Numbered from the stretch's first letter, positions 50,735-60,157 are shown. The stretch: 64,000 bases of DNA from Streptomyces noursei (GCF_016917755.1 NZ_CP070326.1:806001-870000); one strand, 5' to 3'. Numbers and translations are program-made. Notes: generated by a model from the letters alone, not told the origin.

Positions 50735-51895
50735 ATGCATGCCGTCCTGCACGCGCTGTCCCTCACCGGCTCCATGACCTGGGAGATCACCTGGGCGCTG
50801 ATCCTGGGCTTCGCGCTGTCCGCCGTCGTCCAGGCGGTGGTCCGGAAGTCCACCGTCGTCACGCTCCTCGGCGACGACCGGCCGCGCGCCCTCGCACTCG
50901 CCGCCGGGCTGGGGGCGGCCTCGTCCTCCTGCTCGTACGCCGCCGTGGCACTGGCCCGCTCGCTGTTCCTCAAGGGGGCGAACTTCACCGCCTCGATGGC
51001 GTTCGAGATCGCCTCCACCAACCTGGTCGTCGAACTCGGCATCATCCTGGCGCTGCTGATGGGGTGGCAGTTCACGCTCGCCGAGTTCGTGGGCGGCCCG
51101 ATCATGATCATGGTGCTGGCGGTGCTGCTGCGGCTGTTCCTGCACCCGGGCCTGGTGCGCGCGGCGCGGGCACAGGCCGCGCGTGGTCTGGCGGGGTCGA
51201 TGGAGGGGCATGCGGCGATGGACATGTCCGTGCGGCGCCCGGGCTCCTTCGTCCGGCGCCTGCTCTCTCCCGAGGGCGTCACGGCCACCGCGCACGTCTT
51301 CGTCATGGAGTGGGCGGCGATCCTGCGGGACCTGGTGATCGGCCTGTTGATCGCCGGTGCCATCGCGGCGTGGGTGCCCGATGCCTTCTGGCGTTCCTTC
51401 TTCTTCGAGGGCCATCCGCTCGCCGCCAAGCTGTGGGGGCCGGTCATCGGGCCCCTGGTCGCGATGGCCTCGTTCGTCTGCTCCATCGGCAACGTGCCGC
51501 TCGCCGTGGTGCTGTGGAAGGGCGGCATCAGTTTCGGCGGGGTGGTGGCGTTCATCTTCGCCGACCTGCTGATCCTGCCGATCCTCACCATCTACCGGAG
51601 GTACTACGGCGGCAGGATGGCGCTGTTCCTGCTCGGCACCTTCTACGCCGCGACCGTCGTCGCCGGGTACGTCGTCGAGTTCGTCTTCGGCGGCCTCGGG
51701 CTCATCCCGGACCAGGCCCACGCGAGGATCCCGCGGGAGGGCGTCGCCTGGAACTACACCACCTGGCTCAACCTCGCCTTCCTCGTCCTGGCCGCCGCCC
51801 TCCTGGTGCGGTTCTTCCGCACCGGCGGCCGGGAGATGCTCCGCATGATGGGCGGCGCACCGTCCCTGAGCCGGAGCGGGGCTGAAGATTCCTGA
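50735..51895 (+). CDS. COG0701/DUF318 permease (ArsP/YraQ-like)
   Basis: 386 residues from ATG 50735 with GGAAGGA upstream. About eight to ten membrane segments in two repeats. Signature parts: GLGAASSSCSYAAVALARSL with a Ser/Cys cluster in the membrane, and FVCSIGNVPLAVVLWKGGIS in the second half. These pairs of Cys-containing half-helices are typical of DUF318 permeases that export metal or metalloid ions or organo-arsenicals. A His-rich two-component system follows within 36 bases. Confidence 0.88.
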   Translation: MHAVLHALSLTGSMTWEITWALILGFALSAVVQAVVRKSTVVTLLGDDRPRALALAAGLGAASSSCSYAAVALARSLFLKGANFTASMAFEIASTNLVVELGIILALLMGWQFTLAEFVGGPIMIMVLAVLLRLFLHPGLVRAARAQAARGLAGSMEGHAAMDMSVRRPGSFVRRLLSPEGVTATAHVFVMEWAAILRDLVIGLLIAGAIAAWVPDAFWRSFFFEGHPLAAKLWGPVIGPLVAMASFVCSIGNVPLAVVLWKGGISFGGVVAFIFADLLILPILTIYRRYYGGRMALFLLGTFYAATVVAGYVVEFVFGGLGLIPDQAHARIPREGVAWNYTTWLNLAFLVLAAALLVRFFRTGGREMLRMMGGAPSLSRSGAEDS

Positions 51896-51908
51896 AGAGT
51901 GCTTCAGG
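51882..51908 (+). promoter_or_regulatory. direct-repeat site upstream of the OmpR-type regulator
   Basis: CTGAAGA at 51882-51888 and again at 51892-51898, ten bases apart, then CTTCAGG at 51902-51908, which forms a palindrome with CCTGAAG. Direct repeats at one helical turn are what OmpR/PhoB-type regulators bind. Overlaps the permease stop. Confidence 0.5.
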
Positions 51909-51930
51909 TGCGGTCTGGCAGGCTGACGGC

Positions 51931-52608
51931 ATGCGCTTGTTGATCGTGGAGGACGAGAAACGCCTCGCCACCACCCTGGCCAAGGGGCTGGCGGCGGAGG
52001 GCTTCGCCGTGGACGTGGCACACGATGGCAGGGAGGGTCTGCACCTGGCCACCACTCAGGGCTACGACCTGCTCATCCTGGACATCATGTTGCCCGGGAT
52101 GAACGGCTACCGCCTGTGCGAGACCCTGCGCGCGGCCGGGGACGAGACCCCGATCCTGATGCTGACCGCCAAAGACGGCGAGTACGACGAGGCCGAGGGC
52201 CTGGACACCGGCGCCGACGACTACCTCACCAAGCCGTTCTCGTACGTGGTGCTGCTGGCCCGCGTCCGCGCGCTGCTGCGCCGCCGGACCCGCGGCGGCA
52301 GCCCCGTCCTCCGGCTCGGCGACCTGACCCTGGACCCGAACGGCCACCGTTGCGCCCGCGGCGAAGCGGAGATCACGCTCACCGCCAAGGAGTTCGCGGT
52401 CCTGGAATACCTGGCGTCGCGGCCCGGCCAGGTGGTCTCCAAGGCGGAAATCCTGGAGCACGTCTGGGACTTCGCCTACGACGGCGACCCGAACATCATC
52501 GAGGTCTACATCAGCGCCCTGCGCCGGAAGATCGACGCGCCGTTCGGCCGCCGCTCGATCACCACCGTGCGCGGGGCCGGGTACCGCCTGGCGGCCGACC
52601 GTGACTGA
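51931..52608 (+). CDS. OmpR/PhoB-type response regulator
   Basis: 225 residues. Receiver: LLIVEDEKRLATTLAKGL, phospho-Asp in LLILDIMLPGMNGYR near residue 51, Lys in DYLTKPFSY. The C-terminal winged helix reads ITLTAKEFAVLEYLASRPGQ, then SKAEILEHVWDFAYDGDPNI. It overlaps the kinase gene by eight bases. Lies just after the permease gene, so the three probably form one metal or membrane-stress unit. Confidence 0.93.
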   Translation: MRLLIVEDEKRLATTLAKGLAAEGFAVDVAHDGREGLHLATTQGYDLLILDIMLPGMNGYRLCETLRAAGDETPILMLTAKDGEYDEAEGLDTGADDYLTKPFSYVVLLARVRALLRRRTRGGSPVLRLGDLTLDPNGHRCARGEAEITLTAKEFAVLEYLASRPGQVVSKAEILEHVWDFAYDGDPNIIEVYISALRRKIDAPFGRRSITTVRGAGYRLAADRD

Positions 52609-54100
52609 CCGGCCCGCCGCACCGGAGCCGCCGGCGCGCCCGCCCCGCTGGTGGGGTTCCGTCCGGGCCCGCACCACGTTGGCGTCCACACTGGTGGTCG
52701 CCCTGGCCCTGGTCGCGGCCGGTGTCGCGGTCCTCGCCGTCCTGCAGCGCAACCTCGTCGACAGCGCCGGCCTCCAGGCGGAGGTGGCCGCCCGTGAGGT
52801 CGCCACCCAGGTCGCGGTCGGCACGCCCTTCGACCAGCTCGACCTGCCCGACGAGGACGACCGGCCCGTCCAGGTGGTCGGCGCCGACCGCACGGTGCTG
52901 GCCGCCGGCGACGATCTCCATCACGCCCCGCCGCTGGCCGACTTCGCCCACGCGCCGCACCGCACCGGGAAGTCGGACGACGAGCACGGGGACCACGGCG
53001 ACGACGAGGGCGACGCCCCGGCCCGCGGTTCGGCCGCCGCCCATGCCGCGTTCCGCACGCTCACCCTGAAGCTGCACGACGACCACCCCGACGGCCAGCA
53101 GTTCCGAGTCGCCGGGCTGCTCGCCACCGCCCCGAACGGACAGACCGTCACCGTCTACGCGGGCTCCTCCCTCAACACCGAGCGTCAGGCGGTGAGCGGG
53201 GTCCGCGACGCCATGCTCATCGGTCTGTCCGCCCTGCTGCTCGTCGTCGCGGCGGTGACCTGGCTGGTCACCCGGCGCGCCCTGCGCCCGGTGGAGGGCA
53301 TCCGGGCCGAACTCGCCGAGATCACGGACGGCGACCTGTCCCGGCGGGTCCCCCAGCCCGCCTCGCGCGACGAGGTCGCCCGGCTCGCTCGGACCACCAA
53401 CGCCACGCTGGCCGCGCTGGAACAATCGGTGGAGCGACAGCGGCAGTTCGTCGCCGACGCGTCCCACGAACTGCGCAGCCCGATCGCCTCCCTCCGTACC
53501 CAGTTGGAGGTCGCCCGGGCCCATCCGGGCCTGCTGGAGCTGGACGGTCTGATCGAGGACACCGTCCGGCTGGAGCGCGTCGCGTCCGACCTGCTGCTCC
53601 TGGCCCGGCTGGACGCCGGCGAACAGCCTCGCGCGCAGCGCCTGGACCTGGCCGAGCTCGTCCGCGACGAACTGGCCCACCGGTCCGGCGACCGCCTCCC
53701 GGTCGCCGCCGCTCTCCCCGACGGGGCCTTCCCGGTCCATGCCAGCCGCACCCAACTCGCCCGTGTCCTGGGCAATCTCCTGGACAACGCCCAGCGGCAC
53801 GCCGGCTCGGCCGTCCGCGTCGCGGTGGGCCATGACGCGGCCGGCGCCGTCGCGTTGGACGTCATCGACGACGGCCCCGGAGTCCCGCCGGCCGATCGGG
53901 AACGGATCTTCACCCGCTTCATCCGCCTCGACGACGCCCGCACCCGCGACGAGGGCGGGGCCGGCCTGGGCCTGGCCATCGTCCGGGACCTCGTCCACCG
54001 GCACGGCGGCCGCATCGAGGTCGGCGACGCGGACGGGGGCGGCGCGCGCTTCACCGTCACCCTGCCGGGCGCCGCCCGATCCACCGGCCACCGCCCGTAG
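52601..54100 (+). CDS. sensor histidine kinase with His/Asp-rich sensor loop
   Basis: 499 residues. TM1 near residues 24-47 (TLASTLVVALALVAAGVAVL), sensor domain, TM2 near 205-228 (MLIGLSALLLVVAAVTWLVT), HAMP, then the H box FVADASHELRSPIASLRTQL with His near 288. ATPase boxes: NLLDNAQRHAG, DVIDDGPGVPP, GGAGLGLAIVRDL. The extracytoplasmic loop (about 107-140) is rich in His and Asp: HHAPPLADFAHAPH and DDEHGDHGDDEGD. This is a likely divalent metal-binding segment. With the permease upstream it suggests metal-responsive efflux. Confidence 0.92.
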   Translation: MTDRPAAPEPPARPPRWWGSVRARTTLASTLVVALALVAAGVAVLAVLQRNLVDSAGLQAEVAAREVATQVAVGTPFDQLDLPDEDDRPVQVVGADRTVLAAGDDLHHAPPLADFAHAPHRTGKSDDEHGDHGDDEGDAPARGSAAAHAAFRTLTLKLHDDHPDGQQFRVAGLLATAPNGQTVTVYAGSSLNTERQAVSGVRDAMLIGLSALLLVVAAVTWLVTRRALRPVEGIRAELAEITDGDLSRRVPQPASRDEVARLARTTNATLAALEQSVERQRQFVADASHELRSPIASLRTQLEVARAHPGLLELDGLIEDTVRLERVASDLLLLARLDAGEQPRAQRLDLAELVRDELAHRSGDRLPVAAALPDGAFPVHASRTQLARVLGNLLDNAQRHAGSAVRVAVGHDAAGAVALDVIDDGPGVPPADRERIFTRFIRLDDARTRDEGGAGLGLAIVRDLVHRHGGRIEVGDADGGGARFTVTLPGAARSTGHRP

Positions 54101-54106
54101 CAGGGG

Positions 54107-54541
54107 TCAGGAGCCGGTGCGGTTCTTGATCTGCAGACCGGGGCGGCGCCGGTGCACCGTGAGGTAGGCCAGGCCGTCCGGGCCCGCGGTCACGCTGCGG
54201 CGGGATCCGCGGGGCAGCCACAGCAGGCCGCCTTCGACGAGCGGCTGCCGGCCCTGCTCGGTCTCCACGGTGCCGTCGCCGGACACTACGTAGAGGAGAA
54301 CGTCGAGGTCCGGTTCGAGGTGCGTGTCGATGCGGCCCTCGGGCGGGATCCGTACGACGTTGGCGTCGAGCTGGCGGCCGGACTCCGCCAGGCGCCAGAG
54401 CACACCGGCCGAGCCCGGGGCCTCGGCGGCGACTTGCTGGGCGTCGCAGAGCAGCCGCGGCACCGGGCCACCGGGGGCGGCGGCGCCGGGCGGCTCGCCG
54501 CCTGGGGTCTCGGCGCCGCCGGTTCGGGGGGCGTCAGCCAT
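54107..54541 (-). CDS. cupin-domain protein next to nsrR
   Basis: 144 residues. After a Gly/Pro/Ala-rich 30-residue start, a single cupin: IDTHLEPDLDVLLYVVSGDG then LLWLPRGSRRSVTAG. Only one His of the usual metal set is clear (THLEPDLD), so metal binding is uncertain. ATG 54541 without a strong ribosome-binding site. Divergent from nsrR, so possibly under NsrR control. Confidence 0.78.
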   Translation of the reverse strand: MADAPRTGGAETPGGEPPGAAAPGGPVPRLLCDAQQVAAEAPGSAGVLWRLAESGRQLDANVVRIPPEGRIDTHLEPDLDVLLYVVSGDGTVETEQGRQPLVEGGLLWLPRGSRRSVTAGPDGLAYLTVHRRRPGLQIKNRTGS

Positions 54542-54732
54542 CAATGGTCACCATCCGTTGCGTGTCCCTGTGGTGCGCGTGATCCATGTGGTCCGTGCGC
54601 GTCCCTTGCTCCTCCAGCTCTTCTCCGGCGCGGCCCACGGCACGAGGGCTTAGCACACCCCGACACCGCGTCGCCACCCCGGAACCCACCCCTGAATACG
54701 AACCTAGCATGCGCATTTGATACCGTCGTGGC

Positions 54733-55185
54733 GTGCGGTTGACGAAGTTCACTGATCTGGCACTCCGCGCCGTGATGCGCCTGGCCGTCGCGGAGCCGGG
54801 CGCTCCCCTGACCACCCGCGAGGTGGCCGAGGCGATGGACGTGCCATACACCCACATGGCGAAGGCGATCAGCCGACTCCAGCATCTCGGCGTGGTCGAG
54901 GCCCGCCGGGGCCGCGGCGGCGGACTGGCGCTCACCGGCCTGGGGCACCAGGCATCGGTGGGCTGGCTGGTGCGCGAACTGGAGGGCGAGGACGAGGTCG
55001 TCGCCTGTGAGGGCGACCCCCCGTGCCCGCTGCGCGCGGCCTGCCGGCTCCGGCGGGCACTGCGCGAGGCGCAGGAGGCGTTCTACGCCACGCTCGACCC
55101 GCTGACGGTGTCGGAGGTCGTGGCATCGCCCACCGGTCCGGTACTGATCAGCCTCACCGGCCTCACCGGCCCACGCCCCGGCTGA
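54733..55185 (+). CDS. nsrR: NsrR, Rrf2-family iron-sulfur NO sensor
   Basis: 150 residues. The winged helix is MRLTKFTDLALRAVMRLAVA, then TTREVAEAMDVPYTHMAKAI. Cys 92, 98 and 104 (ACEGDPPCPLRAAC, CX5CX5C) match the three cluster-binding Cys of Streptomyces NsrR. Asp 8, the fourth ligand in that protein, is also present. NsrR binds DNA with a 4Fe-4S cluster and loses affinity on reaction with NO, derepressing flavohemoglobin. GTG start at 54733. The hmp gene follows on the same strand. Confidence 0.92.
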   Translation: MRLTKFTDLALRAVMRLAVAEPGAPLTTREVAEAMDVPYTHMAKAISRLQHLGVVEARRGRGGGLALTGLGHQASVGWLVRELEGEDEVVACEGDPPCPLRAACRLRRALREAQEAFYATLDPLTVSEVVASPTGPVLISLTGLTGPRPG

Positions 55186-55263
55186 CCGCCCCCCGCACCA
55201 TCGCACCCCACCCCGGGGCGCACCCACCGAGCCGCCCGACGCCCGAGCGACTCACCGCCCAAA

Positions 55264-55286
55264 AATTGGTAGATCATCTACGAGTT
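55264..55286 (+). promoter_or_regulatory. NsrR-type operator upstream of hmp
   Basis: An 11-1-11 inverted repeat: core GTAGAT-C-ATCTAC is perfect, and outer bases AAnTn / nAnTT extend it to 9 of 11 matched positions per arm. It ends five bases before the GGAGG of hmp. Size and spacing fit NsrR operators. Confidence 0.78.
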
Positions 55287-55301
55287 ATATGGAGGTGGCT
55301 C

Positions 55302-56525
55302 GTGCTCTCCGCGCAGTCCGCACCCGTCGTCAAGGCAACCCTCCCCGCCGTCGGCGCCGCCATCGAGGAGATCACCGCGCTCTTCTATCGGAAGCTGTTC
55401 AACGCCCATCCGGAGCTGCTGCGCGACCTGTTCAACCGCGGCAACCAGGCCAACGGCGAGCAGCGGCAGGCCCTGGCGGGCTCCATCGTGGCCTTCGCCC
55501 GCATGCTGCTGGAGCACCCCGACACCCGCCCGGACGCGATGCTCGCCCGGATCGCGCACAAGCACGCCTCGCTCGGCGTCACCTCCGACCAGTACAAGGT
55601 CGTCCACCGGCATCTGTTCGCGGCGATCGCCGACGTCCTCGGCGAGGCCGTCACCCCGCAGGTCGCCGACGCCTGGGACGAGGTCTACTGGCTGATGGCC
55701 AACGCGCTGATGGCCGTCGAGGCCCGGCTCTACGAGCAGCACGGCACCCCCGAGGGCGGCACCTGGCAGCGCATGACGGTCGTCGCCCGGCACGAGGAGA
55801 CCCCGGACACGCTCGCGCTCGTCCTGCGCCCCGTCGACGGCACCCCGGCCCGCCCCTTCCGGCCCGGACAGTACGTCAGCGTGCAGGTCGAACTCCCCGA
55901 CGGCGCACGGCAGATCCGCCAGTACAGCCTGTCCGGAGCGCCTGGACGGCCCGAGTGGCGGATCACCGTCAAACGCGTTCGCGCGGGGGCCGGACCGGCC
56001 GGCGAGGTGTCCTCCTGGCTGCACGACCGGGCACGCGTCGGCGAGGTGCTCCCCGTCTCCGCCCCGTTCGGAGACCTGGCGCTGCCGGCCGGCGACGCCC
56101 CGCTGCTGCTGGCCTCCGCCGGCATCGGCGGCACCCCCGTGCTCGCCATGCTCCATCACCTGGCCGCCACGGGATCGCCCCGACCGGTCACCGTCGTCCA
56201 CGCCGACCGCTCCCCGGCCGACCACGCGCACCGCGATGAACTGCGCCGGCTGGTTTCCGCCCTGCCCCACGCCTCGCTGCACCTGTGGTACGAGGACCCG
56301 GGCCACCAGGCATCGGCGACCGCCTTCGCCTCGGCTCCGGTGACGGTGTCCTCGGGCCGGGCCGACATCAGCGGGCTGCCCCTGCCCGAGGACGTCACCG
56401 CCTACCTCTGCGGCCCCTTGGCGTTCATGCGTACCCTGCGGGGCGACCTGCTCCGCCACGGGGTCCCGCCGCGGGCGGTCCACTACGAAGTGTTCGGCCC
56501 CGACCTCTGGTTGGCGCAGCAGTAG
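55302..56525 (+). CDS. hmp: flavohemoglobin, nitric oxide dioxygenase
   Basis: 407 residues, full length. The globin domain (1-145) has Tyr B10 in ITALFYRKLF and the proximal His in IAHKHASLGV. The FAD domain has RQIRQYSLSGAPG, and the NAD domain has LLLASAGIGGTPVLAML then AYLCGPLAFMRTLRGDLL. It converts NO and O2 to nitrate with NAD(P)H. GTG 55302 follows GGAGG; the NsrR-type site lies directly upstream, so NO should induce it. A conserved membrane protein gene follows 55 bases later. Confidence 0.94.
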   Translation: MLSAQSAPVVKATLPAVGAAIEEITALFYRKLFNAHPELLRDLFNRGNQANGEQRQALAGSIVAFARMLLEHPDTRPDAMLARIAHKHASLGVTSDQYKVVHRHLFAAIADVLGEAVTPQVADAWDEVYWLMANALMAVEARLYEQHGTPEGGTWQRMTVVARHEETPDTLALVLRPVDGTPARPFRPGQYVSVQVELPDGARQIRQYSLSGAPGRPEWRITVKRVRAGAGPAGEVSSWLHDRARVGEVLPVSAPFGDLALPAGDAPLLLASAGIGGTPVLAMLHHLAATGSPRPVTVVHADRSPADHAHRDELRRLVSALPHASLHLWYEDPGHQASATAFASAPVTVSSGRADISGLPLPEDVTAYLCGPLAFMRTLRGDLLRHGVPPRAVHYEVFGPDLWLAQQ

Positions 56526-56580
56526 GCCACGTCCCGCAGACCGACCAGATGTACCGAAGCGACGAGAGGACACCCCGCGC

Positions 56581-57042
56581 ATGCACGCCCTCCACGACAC
56601 CGGCGCCATGAACGGCATCGCGGCCGCCGTCGCCGTCGCGGTCACCTTCGTGTGGCTCGGGATGGTCCTGGCGATCTCCTTCCTGGAGGCACCGCTGAAG
56701 TTCCGTGCCCCCGGCGTCACCATCCCCCTCGGACTCGGCATCGGTCGCCTGGTCTTCCGGGCCCTCAACGCGGTGGAGGCGGTCTTGGCGGTGGCTCTCG
56801 CCACCGCCGTCGCCCTCGCCGCCCCACCGCTCCCGGTCATCGTCCTGACCGCCCTCGGCGCGCTGCTCCTGGCCGTCCAGCTCACCGCCATCCGCCCCGT
56901 CCTCAACCGCCGCTCCGACCGTGTGCTCGCCGGTGAACCGCTCCCCCGGTCCCGTACCCACCTCGTCTACATCGCCTTCGAGACCGCCAAGGTCGGCACG
57001 CTGCTGGCGCTGGGCATCACGGCGCTGGCGTACGGCAGTTGA
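56581..57042 (+). CDS. four-helix membrane protein downstream of hmp
   Basis: 153 residues, four membrane segments: AAAVAVAVTFVWLGMVLAIS, AVEAVLAVALATAVALAAP, LPVIVLTALGALLLAVQL and AKVGTLLALGITALAYG. The loop FLEAPLKFRAPGVTIPLGLG resembles DUF4149-like proteins. ATG 56581 with GACGAGAGGA upstream. Likely cotranscribed with hmp from the NsrR site; it may be a heme or NO-related membrane factor, but function is unknown. Confidence 0.75.
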   Translation: MHALHDTGAMNGIAAAVAVAVTFVWLGMVLAISFLEAPLKFRAPGVTIPLGLGIGRLVFRALNAVEAVLAVALATAVALAAPPLPVIVLTALGALLLAVQLTAIRPVLNRRSDRVLAGEPLPRSRTHLVYIAFETAKVGTLLALGITALAYGS

Positions 57043-57121
57043 GCGCGCCGTCGTGCGGCGGCGACGGTGCTCCAGGCGCGTACCGGGAAGCCGAACGGGA
57101 GGTCGCCGCCGGAACCGGCTT

Positions 57122-57143
57122 GATCTCAACTGGACTTGAGGTC
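57122..57143. promoter_or_regulatory. inverted repeat upstream of MarR-like gene
   Basis: GATCTCAA / TTGAGGTC arms (7 of 8 pairs) around CTGGAC, 45 bases upstream of the GTG. A plausible autoregulatory site. Confidence 0.55.
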
Positions 57144-57188
57144 CTACGTTGAGCGCGTCCAAGTGATCCCTACAGGAGGCGCGTCGAC

Positions 57189-57647
57189 GTGACACTCAAG
57201 GAGTATCCGCAGGAGCAACTGGCCGCTCAGCCCATCGGTGCGTGGAGCGGCGAGGCGTACCGACGGGTCGTCGGGGCCCTGCGCGCCCGGTTGGCGGTGG
57301 AGGATCTCACGCAGCCGCATTGGTGGACGCTCAACCACGTCGCCGGGGCTCCGGGCCGGTGGACCCGGGAGACGTTGATCGAGCGGCTGGCGCAGTACGA
57401 GGATCTCGGGATCGACTTCCACGCCGTCTTCGACGACCTCGTCGCCCGCGGCTGGTTGACGGAGGACGCCGGGGCGATGACGCTGACCGGGGCGGGCGAG
57501 GCGGGGCGCCTTCGCGCCGGGGAGCGCAATCTGCGCGTGCACCGGCAGATGCACGAAGGCGTGGCCACCGCGGACTTCGTGACCACGATCAACGTCCTGC
57601 GCCGCATGGTGGCCAACCTGGGCGGCAACGGCGATCTGCCGGACTGA
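57189..57647 (+). CDS. MarR-like winged-helix protein
   Basis: 152 residues from GTG 57189 behind AGGAGGCG. LTQPHWWTLNHVAGAPGRWT, ETLIERLAQYEDLGIDFHAV and LVARGWLTEDAGAMTLTGAG form a winged-helix core like MarR, with the wing around DDLVARGWL. The recognition helix is less typical than usual. Ends with RMVANLGGNGDLPD. May control itself through the upstream repeat. Role unclear. Confidence 0.72.
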   Translation: MTLKEYPQEQLAAQPIGAWSGEAYRRVVGALRARLAVEDLTQPHWWTLNHVAGAPGRWTRETLIERLAQYEDLGIDFHAVFDDLVARGWLTEDAGAMTLTGAGEAGRLRAGERNLRVHRQMHEGVATADFVTTINVLRRMVANLGGNGDLPD

Positions 57648-57742
57648 CCGCGCCGAGGGCTGCCGCGCTCGGAACATCGCGACCGGGCCTGCCTGGCGTG
57701 GCCACCGCGCCGTGGGGGCCGGCGGAGCCGACGTCGTGGACG

Positions 57743-57783
57743 GCCCTTCAGCGCCGCGTCACGGTGACGCGGCGCTGAAGGGC
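57743..57783. terminator. very strong bidirectional hairpin
   Basis: Perfect 20-bp inverted repeat beginning GCCCTTCAGCGCC, with a single central G, between the convergent MarR-like gene and the oxidase-associated gene. In RNA this gives about an 18-bp stem. Confidence 0.88.
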
Positions 57784-57845
57784 GTTGGGACGAGCAGCGG
57801 TGGTGGGTCACCCGCGATCGGTGAACTCCCGGCCGGCCGTTGACC

Positions 57846-58298
57846 TCACCGGCCGACGGTCTCCCCGATCAGCACCACCGCCACGGCGCCGGCGGCCACC
57901 ACGTAGCCGGGGAGGAACCACCACAGGAAGACCCGGGCCAGGCCGGTCCGCGCGGGCCGGCGGCGGGCGGGCGGCCGCAGGCGCAGTGCGGCCCAGGCCC
58001 GGCGGGTCACGCGCTCCTCGTGGCCGCGATGGGCACGGGCCAGGCCGGCGAGGAGCAGGGCGGTGGCGCTGCCGGCGCCGGTGACGGCCCCGAGCGTGGT
58101 CCAGGACGCCGCGGCCAGCAGCAGCGGGGCGCAGAGCGCGACGGTCGCCCAGCCGGTGAGACAAGCGGCGGCCGCCAGGCGCCGGGAGACGGGGCGGTCG
58201 GCTCCGGCCCGCAGGTCGGCCGCCGCGGGCAGGTACCAGACGCAGCCGGAGGCGCAGAGGGCGGTGGCCCCCAGGGCGAGGACGGCGGGAGACAGCAT
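57846..58298 (-). CDS. membrane protein downstream of ctaD
   Basis: 150 residues with four likely membrane segments (LSPAVLALGATALCASGCVW; CLTGWATVALCAPLLLAA; SATALLLAGLARAH; LWWFLPGYVVAAGAVAVVLI). A basic Pro/Arg loop (RLRPPARRRPARTG) precedes the last helix. No family recognised. Starts 13 bases after the ctaD stop on the same strand, so it is probably an oxidase accessory or small subunit. Confidence 0.72.
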   Translation of the reverse strand: MLSPAVLALGATALCASGCVWYLPAAADLRAGADRPVSRRLAAAACLTGWATVALCAPLLLAAASWTTLGAVTGAGSATALLLAGLARAHRGHEERVTRRAWAALRLRPPARRRPARTGLARVFLWWFLPGYVVAAGAVAVVLIGETVGR

Positions 58299-58311
58299 GA
58301 CCGCTCCTTGC

Positions 58312-60009
58312 TCAGTGGTCGTCTGTGGGACGGTCCGCCGCGGCGAGGGCGTCGGCGGCGACGGGATGATGCAGGTCGAAGGCCGGGGACTCGCTGCGGA
58401 TCCGGGGCAGGGCGGTGAAGTTGTGGCGCGGAGGCGGGCAGGAGGTGGCCCACTCCAGGGAGCGGCCGTAGCCCCAGGGGTCGTCGCAGCCGACCTCCGT
58501 GCCGTATTTGGCGGTCTTCCAGACGTTGTAGAAGAACGGGAGGAAGGACAGGCCCAGGAGGAAGGAGCCGATGGTGGAGAGGGTGTTGAGGGTGGTGAAG
58601 CCGTCGGCGGCGAGGTAGTCCGCGTAGCGGCGGGGCATGCCGGCGGCGCCGAGCCAGTGCTGGACGAGGAAGGTGAGGTTGAAGCCCACCGTGAGCGTCC
58701 AGAAGGTGATCTTGCCCAGGCGTTCGTCGAGGAGCTTGCCGGTGAACTTGGGCCACCAGAAGTGGAACCCGGCGAACATCGCGTACACCACGGTGCCGAA
58801 GAGCGTGTAGTGGAAGTGCGCGACGACGAAGTAGGTGTCGGAGACGTGGAAGTCCAGTGGCGGGGAGGCCAGGATGACGCCGGTCAGGCCGCCGAAGACG
58901 AAGGTGACCAGGAAGCCGGTGGCCCACAGCATCGGGGTTTCGAAGGACAGCGAGCCGCGCCACATGGTGCCGATCCAGTTGAAGAACTTCACCCCGGTGG
59001 GGACGGCGATCAGGAACGTCATGAAGGAGAAGAACGGCAACAGGACGCCGCCGGTGACGTACATGTGGTGCGCCCACACCGTCACCGACAGGCCCGCGAT
59101 CGAGATGGTCGCGGCGATCAGGCCGACGTAGCCGAACATCGGCTTGCGGGCGAAGACCGGGATGATCTCGGAGACGATGCCGAAGAACGGCAGGGCGAGG
59201 ACGTAGACCTCGGGATGGCCGAAGAACCAGAAGAGGTGCTGCCACAACAGGGCGCCGCCGTTGGCCGCGTCGAAGACGTGGGAGCCGAACTTGCGGTCCA
59301 TCTCCAGGGCGAACAGCGCGGCGGCCAGGACCGGGAACACCATCAGGATCAGCACCGCGGTCAGCAGCACGTTCCAGGTGAAGATGGGCATCCGGAACAT
59401 CGTCAGGCCGGGTGCGCGCATACAGATGATGGTGGTGATGAAGTTGACCGCGCCCAGGATCGAGCCGAATCCGGAGAGCGCCACACCCATGATCCACATG
59501 TCGGCGCCCACCCCGGGCGAGTGGACGGCGTCGGACAGCGGCGCATAGGCGAACCAGCCGAAGTCCGCGGCGCCCTGCGGGGTGAGGAAGCCGGCCGCGG
59601 CGATCAGCGAGCCGAACAGGAACAGCCAGAAGGCGAGCATGTTCAGCCGGGGGAAGGCCACGTCGGGGGCGCCGATCTGCAGCGGCATCAGCCAGTTGGC
59701 GAAGCCGGTGAACAGCGGCATGGCGAACAGCAGCAGCATCACCGAGCCGTGCATGGTGAACGCCTGGTTGAACTGTTCGTTGGAGAGGATCTGGGTGCCC
59801 GGACGGGCCAGTTCGGCGCGCATCAGCAGGGCCATCAGGCCGCCGATGAGGAAGAAGGCGAACGCCGAGACGAGGTAGAGCGTGCCGATCTGTTTGTGGT
59901 CGGTGGTCGTGAGCCACCCCACCGCCTTGTTCCGGCGTCGCGGCCGGGCCGTGACCCGGCCGCGCACCGGTTCCCTGACCGCCGTTGCCTGAACTTCCCA
60001 ACCGTCCAC
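58312..60009 (-). CDS. ctaD: cytochrome c oxidase subunit I (orphan copy)
   Basis: 565 residues from GTG 60009 behind GGAGGA. 12 membrane helices. Metal ligands are visible: the heme a His in [20 protein letters not shown], the Cu-B His and cross-linked Tyr in [13 protein letters not shown], the two Cu-B His in [10 protein letters not shown], and the heme a3/a His pair in [17 protein letters not shown]. Full length, so catalytically competent. No subunit II or III or assembly genes are beside it, unlike the main cta operon. It is divergent from a DevS-like kinase, so it may be a low-oxygen or NO-tolerant variant. Confidence 0.94.
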   Translation of the reverse strand: MDGWEVQATAVREPVRGRVTARPRRRNKAVGWLTTTDHKQIGTLYLVSAFAFFLIGGLMALLMRAELARPGTQILSNEQFNQAFTMHGSVMLLLFAMPLFTGFANWLMPLQIGAPDVAFPRLNMLAFWLFLFGSLIAAAGFLTPQGAADFGWFAYAPLSDAVHSPGVGADMWIMGVALSGFGSILGAVNFITTIICMRAPGLTMFRMPIFTWNVLLTAVLILMVFPVLAAALFALEMDRKFGSHVFDAANGGALLWQHLFWFFGHPEVYVLALPFFGIVSEIIPVFARKPMFGYVGLIAATISIAGLSVTVWAHHMYVTGGVLLPFFSFMTFLIAVPTGVKFFNWIGTMWRGSLSFETPMLWATGFLVTFVFGGLTGVILASPPLDFHVSDTYFVVAHFHYTLFGTVVYAMFAGFHFWWPKFTGKLLDERLGKITFWTLTVGFNLTFLVQHWLGAAGMPRRYADYLAADGFTTLNTLSTIGSFLLGLSFLPFFYNVWKTAKYGTEVGCDDPWGYGRSLEWATSCPPPRHNFTALPRIRSESPAFDLHHPVAADALAAADRPTDDH

Positions 60010-60141
60010 CGTGCTGTGTCCTCCACCTCGGAAACGTGAACTGGGCCGGGAAGCGGCCAGGACCGGGAAGAGCCATCGACACGGGGGAGACCCGGCCCTT
60101 CCCGGCCCCTTCATCGTCGACCGGCGGCATCCGCGGCCCCC

Positions 60142-60157
60142 AGGGCCGAACAGCCCT
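60142..60157. promoter_or_regulatory. DevR-box-like palindrome, ctaD / kinase region
   Basis: AGGGCCGAACAGCCCT, a 16-bp near-perfect palindrome in the divergent promoter region. A copy with one change lies at 62942. The pattern GGGnCnnnnGnCCC resembles DevR/DosR boxes. Confidence 0.6.

Noticed and set aside
57743..57783. 20-bp perfect inverted repeat considered as a recombination or attachment site.
   Set aside because: It lies exactly between convergent genes and has a one-base centre, which fits a terminator; no recombinase gene is near.
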